Assembly: GCF_902859735.1 (NCBI RefSeq)
Contig: NZ_CADIJY010000003.1
Location: forward strand, 62,001-126,000
From: Achromobacter aegrifaciens
GTDB lineage: Bacteria > Pseudomonadota > Gammaproteobacteria > Burkholderiales > Burkholderiaceae_B
Reading direction: 5' to 3'
DNA length: 64,000 bases
The notes below the pieces were generated by a model. It was given only the letters and a program-made list of their open reading frames with translations, ran no database searches and was not told where the DNA came from. The position numbers and the translations under genes are program-made. Positions 56,447-64,000 of the stretch are shown in pieces (the stretch's first letter is position 1; each line of letters starts with the position of its first letter).

Positions 56447-58213
56447 TCAGCCTTGCGCCCAGGAGTCGCGCAGGGTCACGATGCGGTTGAGCACCGGCGC
56501 TTCGGGGCTGGATTCCTTCAGGTCGGCCGTGAAGTAGCCCAGGCGTTCGAACTGCCAGGTGGCGCCCGGCGTGGCGACGGTGCCCGGCTCCAGCCAGGCC
56601 GTGACGGTCAGCTTGGAATTCGGGTTCAGGCAGGCCAGGAAATCCTTGTCGCCGCCGTCCGGACGCGCGTCGGCGAACAGGCGGTCGTACAGGTGGATCT
56701 GGGCGGGCACCGCATGGGCCGCGCTGACCCAGGTGATGTTGCCCTTGACCTTGACGCTGTCGGCGCCCGGCGTGCCGCTCTTGGTTTCCGGCAGGTATTC
56801 GGCCTGGACCTCGATGACCTCGCCGGCTTCGTTCTTGGTGAAGCCGGTGCAGCGCACCACGTAGCCGTATTTCAGGCGCACGGTATTGCCCGGGAACAGG
56901 CGGAAGTACTTCTTGGGCGCTTCTTCGCGGAAGTCGTCGCGTTCGATCCAGAGTTCGCGCGACAGCGGGAACTCGCGCACGCCGGCTTCGGGATCGTGCG
57001 GGTTGCGCGGCGCGGTGCAGATCTCGGTCTGGCCTTCCGGGTAGTTGGTGATGACCAGCTTGAGCGGGTCCAGCACGGCCACCGAGCGCGGGGCGACCGG
57101 GTCCAGGTCGTCGCGCACTGCCTGCTCCAGCAGGCTGTAGTCGATGCGCGAGTCGGACTTGGACACGGCGGTGCGGTCGCAGAACAGGCGGATCGAGGAG
57201 GGCGTGTAGCCGCGCCGGCGCAGGCCGAAGATGGTCGGCATGCGGGGATCGTCCCAGCCGTCCACGTGGCCTTCGCGCACCAGTTGCAGCAGCTTGCGCT
57301 TGCTGGTGACGACGTAGCTCACGTTCAGGCGTGCGAATTCGTACTGGTGGGGCAGCGGCTGCGCCAGCTTGCCGAGTTCGGCCAGGCGCGCCAGGATCCA
57401 ATCGTAGAACGGACGCTGGTCTTCGAATTCCAGCGTGCAGACGCTGTGCGTGATGCCTTCCAGCGCGTCTTCGACCGGGTGCGCCCAGCTGTACATCGGG
57501 TAGATGCACCACTGGTCGCCGGTGCGGTGATGGTGGGCGTGGCGCACGCGGTACATGACCGGGTCGCGCAGGTTGATGTTGGGCGAAGCCATGTTGATCT
57601 TCGCGCGCAGCACCAGGCTGCCGTCCGGATGCTTGCCGTCGCGCATTTCGCGCAGCAGCGTCAGCGACTCGGCGGCCGGGCGGTTGCGCCAGGGCGAGTC
57701 GGTGCCGGGTTCGGTCAGCGTGCCGCGGTTGGCGCGGATCTCTTCGGGGCTTTGCTCGTCGACGTAGGCGTGGCCGGCCTCGACCAAGGCCTCGGCGAAC
57801 TCGTACATGTAGCCGAAGTAGTCGCTGGCGAAGTACAGGTTGTCATTGCCGTCGGCCTTCCAGTCGAAGCCCAGCCAGTGCACGGCCTCGATGATGGCGT
57901 CGACGTATTCCTGGTCTTCCTTTTCCGGATTGGTGTCGTCAAAGCGCAGATGGCAGACGCCGCCGAAATCGCGGGCCAGCCCGAAGTTCACGCAGATGCT
58001 CTTGGCGTGGCCGAGGTGCAGGTAGCCGTTGGGCTCCGGCGGGAAGCGCGTGCGGATGCGGGCCGAATCCAGTCCGCCTTGTTGTTGCAAGGCCGCCGGG
58101 CCAGGCTTGCCCGCCCAACGCTTGCCTGCGAAGCGCTGGGCTTCGAGGTCGTCTTGAACGATGTTGAGCAGGAAATTTGATGCGGCAGGGGTCGGCGTCG
58201 TGGCGGAGGTCAT
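56447..58213 (-). CDS. glnS: Glutaminyl-tRNA synthetase
   Basis: 588-residue class I aminoacyl-tRNA synthetase. The HIGH-like motif is in RFPPEPNGYLHLGHAKS near residues 50-66, followed by NFGLARDFGG and FDDTNPEKED. KMSKS corresponds to VTSKRKL. The C-terminal anticodon-binding beta-barrels are complete and end DSWAQG. I took MTSATTPTPAASNFL as the start (58213); a start ten codons upstream is weaker. It charges tRNA-Gln. Confidence 0.95.
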   Translation of the reverse strand: MTSATTPTPAASNFLLNIVQDDLEAQRFAGKRWAGKPGPAALQQQGGLDSARIRTRFPPEPNGYLHLGHAKSICVNFGLARDFGGVCHLRFDDTNPEKEDQEYVDAIIEAVHWLGFDWKADGNDNLYFASDYFGYMYEFAEALVEAGHAYVDEQSPEEIRANRGTLTEPGTDSPWRNRPAAESLTLLREMRDGKHPDGSLVLRAKINMASPNINLRDPVMYRVRHAHHHRTGDQWCIYPMYSWAHPVEDALEGITHSVCTLEFEDQRPFYDWILARLAELGKLAQPLPHQYEFARLNVSYVVTSKRKLLQLVREGHVDGWDDPRMPTIFGLRRRGYTPSSIRLFCDRTAVSKSDSRIDYSLLEQAVRDDLDPVAPRSVAVLDPLKLVITNYPEGQTEICTAPRNPHDPEAGVREFPLSRELWIERDDFREEAPKKYFRLFPGNTVRLKYGYVVRCTGFTKNEAGEVIEVQAEYLPETKSGTPGADSVKVKGNITWVSAAHAVPAQIHLYDRLFADARPDGGDKDFLACLNPNSKLTVTAWLEPGTVATPGATWQFERLGYFTADLKESSPEAPVLNRIVTLRDSWAQG

Positions 58214-58349
58214 TCTTGAAAGAATAGGAAAAAGCAGCGACAAAGAGTCAATTTTGCCACGTTCCGCAGGCGGGGCCTTTTTGCTGCCGGTGCAACCGGT
58301 TTCAAACTGTCCCCACAGTCATGTAACTGGCTCTACACTACGGGCCATC

Positions 58350-59693
58350 ATGGACATATCCACGTTATCCCTGGCCCGCACGCAGTTCGTGGCCAGCCTG
58401 AGCTTTCTGGCGTTTTTCCTGGCCTTCTCCCTGGCGCTCGCCTGGGTACTGCTGTTCTTCAAGATCAGGGCGCGCTGGTCCGGCCAGGGCGGCTGGACCG
58501 CCGCGTACCGCTTCTGGGTGCGGATATTCGCCCTGGCCTTCGTGCTGACGCTGGCGGCCAGCGTGCCGGTGCTGATCCAGCTGGGCAGCCTGTGGGCCGG
58601 CCTGATGGACAAGATCGGCAACGTGGCAGGCCCCTTGCTTGGCTACGCCATTCTCTCGGTCTTCATCCTCAAATCCTGTTTCCTGGGCGTCATGCTGTTC
58701 GGCCAACGCCGTGTGTCGGACGGCGCCCACACGCTGGCCGTGCTGATGGTGGCGGTGGGGCAGCTGGTGGCGGTGTTCTGGGTGCTCGCGCTGCAATCCT
58801 GGATGCAGACGCCGGACGGCGCGCTGCTGGTCGATGGACGCTATCAGGTCTATGACTGGATGGCCGTGGTGCTGAATCCCTCCGTGGGCTGGCGCATGGC
58901 GGTGGTGATGGTGGGTGCGGCGCTGGCCGCCGCGTTCCTGATGATGGGCGTGACGGCGCTGCAGGCCCTGCGGCGTCCGCTGGGCGACGGCGAGCGCAAC
59001 GCGTTCAAGACCGCGCTGGTGGTCGCCGTGGTGGGGGCTTTCATGCAGTTGCCGGTCGCGACCGGCGCCGGGCAGATGATTGCCAAGCTGCAGCCCGCCA
59101 AGGCCGCCGCCGCCGCGGGCTATTGGGAAAGCGGCGCGGAGCCGCAACTGGTGCTGTTCGCCTGGCCCGATGCGCGCGCCCATACCAACGTGGCCGACGT
59201 GACCCTGCGCAACATGGGTGGGATGTGGCTGCACCGCAACCAGGACGGCACCTACCGCGGCCTGGACAAGTATTCAGGCATGCTGCCGCCGGTGGCGCTG
59301 ACCTTCTGGTCGTTGCGCGTGGCGGCAGGGCTGGGCTTGCTGATGCTGGCCGTGGCCTGCGTGACCTTCCTGTGGACGTTCCGGCGCGGGCTGGACCCGT
59401 CCACGCTGCCGCCGTGGTGGCAGCGGGTGCTGTGCGGCATGATGTTCTCCGGCGCCATCGCCGTCGTGGCCGGGTGGTGGGTATCCATCCTGGGCTTGCA
59501 GCCGTTCGCGGTGAACGGCACCGTCACGCAGTCCGAGGTGCTGGGCATCGTGGCCTCCAGCACCGTGCTGTACGGGTTGATCGGCTATGGCGTGCTGTAC
59601 CTGCTGCTGCTTGCGGCGTTCGTCGGCATGCTGTTCCACGCGGCGCGCTATGGCGTCGTGCCCGTGCGCAAACTGGCTGGAGGTACGCCATGA
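58350..59693 (+). CDS. Cytochrome bd-type oxidase subunit I homologue lacking heme ligands
   Basis: 447-residue membrane protein with about nine helices, homologous to CydA (about 520) but without most of the Q-loop. Anchoring similarities: ARTQF near residue 9, LVLFAWPD after WESG, and G-W-W-V with LQPF replacing the GRQPW motif. Compared with E. coli, His19 is Leu20, His186 (FVHTVAS) is Val in RMAVVMV, and Met393 (FRIMVACG) is Arg in WSLRVAAG. Glu107 is Lys (ILKS for FLES) and Glu445 is Ile. So the ligands of hemes b558, b595 and d are absent. The Q-site Lys252 equivalent (AK) seems kept. A subunit-II gene follows with ATGA overlap. These alignments were done by eye. Confidence 0.8.
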   Translation: MDISTLSLARTQFVASLSFLAFFLAFSLALAWVLLFFKIRARWSGQGGWTAAYRFWVRIFALAFVLTLAASVPVLIQLGSLWAGLMDKIGNVAGPLLGYAILSVFILKSCFLGVMLFGQRRVSDGAHTLAVLMVAVGQLVAVFWVLALQSWMQTPDGALLVDGRYQVYDWMAVVLNPSVGWRMAVVMVGAALAAAFLMMGVTALQALRRPLGDGERNAFKTALVVAVVGAFMQLPVATGAGQMIAKLQPAKAAAAAGYWESGAEPQLVLFAWPDARAHTNVADVTLRNMGGMWLHRNQDGTYRGLDKYSGMLPPVALTFWSLRVAAGLGLLMLAVACVTFLWTFRRGLDPSTLPPWWQRVLCGMMFSGAIAVVAGWWVSILGLQPFAVNGTVTQSEVLGIVASSTVLYGLIGYGVLYLLLLAAFVGMLFHAARYGVVPVRKLAGGTP

Positions 59694-60742
59694 TCGCCAT
59701 GCTGGCCGCCTCCCAGGGCCTCAACCCCGACGATCCCTCTTTCTGGATGCCGCTGGCCTTCATGGCGCTACTGTTCGTGGTGATTGCCGCGGGCATGGTG
59801 CTGGACGGTTTCGACCTGGGCGTGGGCATCCTGCTGCAACTGGCGCCGGAACACGAGCGCGGCCGCATGATGAGCCTGCTGAGCCCGTGGCGCGACGCCA
59901 ATGAGTTCTGGCTGCTGCTGGGCATGGGCCTGTTCGCGGCGGCGTTCCCGTTCGCCTGGGGCGCGGTGCTGGGCAAGCTCTACGGACCGCTCACCTGCAT
60001 GGTGCTGGGCGTGGTGTTGCGCAGCGTCTCGTTCGAGTTCCGCATCCGCGCGCGCAACGAAATGAAGCCGCGCTGGATCTTCGGCTTCTGGGCGGGGTCG
60101 CTGATCACCGCTTTCGGCCAGGGCATGCTGCTGGGCCGCATCGCCACCGGCTACCAGTCCGATGCCGGCTACGGCTGGTTCTCCATGTTCGTCGGCCTGT
60201 GCGCGGTGGCGGCCTATGTGCTGCTGGGCGCGTCCTGGCTGGTCATGCGGGTGGACGGCGATCTGCAGCGCCGCGCCGCCAACTGGGCCCGCCACGCCAT
60301 CCGCTGGACGGCGGTGGGCATGGTGGCCATCGCGGTCACGCTGGGTCTGGCCAACGCGGGTATCTTCTACAAATGGAGCAACATCGCCCACCTGAGCCTG
60401 GCGGCGACGGTCTGGGTGCTGATGCTGGCGGGTTTCGTCGCAGCCGAAATGCTGCTGGCGCGGTTGCCGGGCAAGGCCGACCGTTTCAGCTGGCTGCCGT
60501 TCGTGCTGTGCGTGGCGCTGTTCCTGCTGATGCTCAGCGGCCTGGCCTACAGCCTGTTCCCCTACCTGATCCTGGACGACATGACGCTGTGGGACGGCGC
60601 GGGCGCGCTGGGTTCGATGCGCCTGGTGCTGGCCGGGGCGGTGGTGGGCATACCGGTGGTGCTGGTGTTCAACATCCTGGCGTACCGCTCGGTGTTCGGC
60701 AAGGAACGCGCCCCGGTGCCGCTGCTGCCGCCGCCGAGCTGA
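59690..60742 (+). CDS. Cytochrome bd-type oxidase subunit II homologue
   Basis: 350-residue membrane protein with 8-9 helices. CydB features: GMVLDGFDLGVGILLQLAP near residues 35-55, the R-D-A-N-E-F-W-L-L-L-G helix, and a C-terminal YSLFPYLI..MTLWDGAG. CydB binds no heme itself. Its start overlaps the subunit I stop (ATGA), so the two are coupled. No cydX or cydDC genes are nearby. The conserved pair argues that the degenerate subunit I is still produced. Confidence 0.82.
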   Translation: MIAMLAASQGLNPDDPSFWMPLAFMALLFVVIAAGMVLDGFDLGVGILLQLAPEHERGRMMSLLSPWRDANEFWLLLGMGLFAAAFPFAWGAVLGKLYGPLTCMVLGVVLRSVSFEFRIRARNEMKPRWIFGFWAGSLITAFGQGMLLGRIATGYQSDAGYGWFSMFVGLCAVAAYVLLGASWLVMRVDGDLQRRAANWARHAIRWTAVGMVAIAVTLGLANAGIFYKWSNIAHLSLAATVWVLMLAGFVAAEMLLARLPGKADRFSWLPFVLCVALFLLMLSGLAYSLFPYLILDDMTLWDGAGALGSMRLVLAGAVVGIPVVLVFNILAYRSVFGKERAPVPLLPPPS

Positions 60743-60772
60743 TCCGGCCGGGAAGTCCGGCCGGAGCCGTCG

Positions 60773-62602
<1,830 letters not shown>

Positions 62603-62696
62603 GGGGGTAGGCCGGGAGCATCATGGCAGGGATTTTAAGCCGCAATTCCGCCGGACCTTTTCCGGCAGGGAGATTTCTGTCCTGACCGCGGTCTGC

Positions 62697-64000
62697 CTAC
62701 CAGCTCAGCCAGGTGCCGCGCATGAAGGTATCGACGGGCATGCTGAGGTTGGCGCGCCATTCGTAGTTGCCGGAAATGATGTCGCGGTCCGCGCCCACGG
62801 CCAGCTTGACCTTGGGCGCGACGAACATGCTGTGCGACAGGCCCACGCGCTGTTCGGCCAGCTCGGAGCCTTCCCGCAACCCCGAATAGGTGCCGCTGAG
62901 CACGCCCCAGCCGGTGATGGGGACGCCGGCGGAAAGCGTGTTGCGGGTGTGCGCCGCCGAAACCCCGCCGCCCGAGTAGCTGGACAGGTCGCCGTAGCCC
63001 GCGCCGACCTGCTCGTTGGAATAGCCCAGGTTGACGGCGTCGGCCAAGGCCACGTTGTAGTCGAAGCGATAACGCCACGCGCTGGCCGCGTCGAAGGTGC
63101 TTTGCGTGGCCCCGGCGCGGAAGGTTCCATAGTCGCCCGCGGCGTAGGTGGTACCCATGCCGCGCGTCGTCAGCGACGGCGCGCTTTGCATCTGGCCCTC
63201 CACGGTCAGCGCCGGCGTAAGGCCGTAGCGCACGCTGCCGCTGCCTACCGGGTCGCCGTAGTCCACGGCCCCGGAACTGGCGGCCGGGTCCATGCGGTTC
63301 AGGCGGCCCAGCGACGAGGAATAGCCGAAGCTGCCTTCCGGGGCCGTGGCGCCGGATCCGGCCCAGTTCGAGATCTGCAGCCCGCCCACCGGCGCGCCGC
63401 TGCCCCAGGCGGGCGCCCTGGCGTCGATGTTGCCGACGGCGACGGAGGGACCCGAGGTATTGCGGTAGACCCAGTTGCGGTTGCCGCCGTAGCGCAGGCC
63501 ATCCTGGCTGCTGGCGGAGGCGAACCAGGGCCGGGAAGCGCGCGACACGCCAGAGATCATGACCACGGGTATGCGGGGCAGGTCGCCATCCTGGAGGGTG
63601 AGCGAGTAGTCCGGCGCAGGGTCTTCGGGCGTCGCGAGCACGGTGCAATCCTGCGGAACCGGCGCGGGCTGGGCATCGCCGGACAGTCCCAGTCCGGTGC
63701 CGGGGATCAGGTCCGTGTCGCCCGTGCTGTGTACGCTGGTGTCCAGCGCCGGCTCCATGGTCTGCATGTCGCAAGGGGACGGATCCAGCGGCACCGCGCG
63801 CGACGCCATCGAGGCTGCGGGGCGCACGGGCATGGGTTGAACCGGGGACAGTATGCCGATGCCGCGCGCAGAGGGCGGAGCGGGCATATAGGGGGACGCC
63901 GCAAGCGGATCGCCCAGGGCCGGGGCGATCGGGCAGGCAGAGGCCGCGACCAGCGCGGCGCGCAACAAGGGTTTTCGCCAGAGGAATGCAGGGGCGACCA
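62697..64000 (-). CDS. Usher-like outer-membrane beta-barrel protein, 5' end outside window
   Basis: At least 434 codons; open at the right edge with no convincing ATG, so the true start is probably beyond 64000 (the frame reads V-A-P-A-F-L-W-R-K-P before a hydrophobic LLRAALVAASACPIAPALG, likely the signal peptide core). A Pro/Ser-rich disordered region follows (about residues 30-115). The second half alternates polar and aromatic residues in the manner of usher barrels: SVRYGLTPALTVEGQMQ, GDYGTFRAGATQS, YNVALADAVNLGYSNEQ, ending FMRGTWLSW. It resembles a fimbrial usher barrel without obvious plug, but no chaperone or pilin gene is seen. Weak call. Confidence 0.45.
   Translation of the reverse strand, partial: VAPAFLWRKPLLRAALVAASACPIAPALGDPLAASPYMPAPPSARGIGILSPVQPMPVRPAASMASRAVPLDPSPCDMQTMEPALDTSVHSTGDTDLIPGTGLGLSGDAQPAPVPQDCTVLATPEDPAPDYSLTLQDGDLPRIPVVMISGVSRASRPWFASASSQDGLRYGGNRNWVYRNTSGPSVAVGNIDARAPAWGSGAPVGGLQISNWAGSGATAPEGSFGYSSSLGRLNRMDPAASSGAVDYGDPVGSGSVRYGLTPALTVEGQMQSAPSLTTRGMGTTYAAGDYGTFRAGATQSTFDAASAWRYRFDYNVALADAVNLGYSNEQVGAGYGDLSSYSGGGVSAAHTRNTLSAGVPITGWGVLSGTYSGLREGSELAEQRVGLSHSMFVAPKVKLAVGADRDIISGNYEWRANLSMPVDTFMRGTWLSW

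Noticed and set aside
58350-59693. Ordinary cytochrome bd oxidase subunit I
   Set aside because: Homology is real, but the His/His/Met ligands are replaced in by-eye alignment, so the standard oxidase label would be misleading.
60743-60766. GC-rich dyad CCGGCC...GGCCGG between the bd-like operon and recQ as a terminator
   Set aside because: No T tract on either strand and only short stems, so I did not list it as a terminator.

Overview
The window looks like chromosomal DNA from a betaproteobacterium of the family Alcaligenaceae (Achromobacter/Bordetella type). The DNA is very GC-rich with strong G/C bias at third codon positions. The housekeeping proteins (PdxH, MinCDE, GlnS, EttA, RecQ) look betaproteobacterial, and the many LysR, IclR, MarR and AraC regulators beside catabolic operons fit this group. 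I saw no rRNA, tRNA, CRISPR array, insertion sequence or prophage gene. Genus assignment is inference.

Layout. 1-7.1 kb: the 5' end of pdxH, a ChaC-like gamma-glutamylcyclotransferase, an MFS transporter, and a MacA-MacB-outer-membrane-lipoprotein efflux operon. 7.1-7.8 kb: non-coding DNA with strong hairpins. 7.8-11.8 kb: tcdA, then salicylate 5-hydroxylase-like genes (large and small oxygenase subunits plus Rieske ferredoxin) divergent from a NahR/NagR-like LysR regulator. 11.8-19.6 kb: pabC-like, pabB and a double-length uvrA (1920 residues) with a textbook LexA box upstream. 19.7-22.5 kb: an IclR regulator, a KDPG/KDPGal-type aldolase and a PfkB 2-keto-3-deoxygluconate kinase, then a 42-residue basic protein with a strong terminator. 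22.5-24.7 kb: a LysR regulator and a family 2 glycosyltransferase.

24.7-43 kb is the most distinctive region. It is a long co-oriented catabolic cluster read from a MarR-controlled divergent promoter: IorA, IorB, ferredoxin reductase, Rieske alpha, Rieske beta, CoA ligase, thiolase-like protein, DUF35-SDR fusion, cyclase-type hydrolase, SDR, then a complete branched-chain-type (Liv) ABC importer with a fused LivM-LivG subunit. The order and the MarR gene resemble, from memory, the iad (indole-3-acetate degradation) locus of Variovorax. The intergenic DNA holds two mirror-image promoters, each with the same 14-bp motif filling its 17-bp spacer.

43-48.7 kb: a dipeptide-type ABC importer operon (binding protein, two permeases, two ATPases). 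48.7-54.2 kb: an acidic protein with a histidine-rich tail, a divergent AraC regulator/EamA exporter pair, ettA, an isochorismatase-like hydrolase and a glycine-zipper lipoprotein. 54.2-58.2 kb: minE, minD, minC and glnS. 58.3-60.7 kb: a two-gene cytochrome bd-like operon whose subunit I appears to have lost every canonical heme ligand. 60.8-64 kb: recQ and the 3' portion of a gene for an usher-like outer-membrane protein cut by the window edge.

The main candidates for new biology are the heme-ligand-less bd-like pair, the iad-like cluster with its mirrored operator/promoter pair and two degenerate enzymes (a thiolase without its nucleophile and an SDR without its catalytic Tyr fused to DUF35), and the tandem UvrA whose halves have lost different domains.
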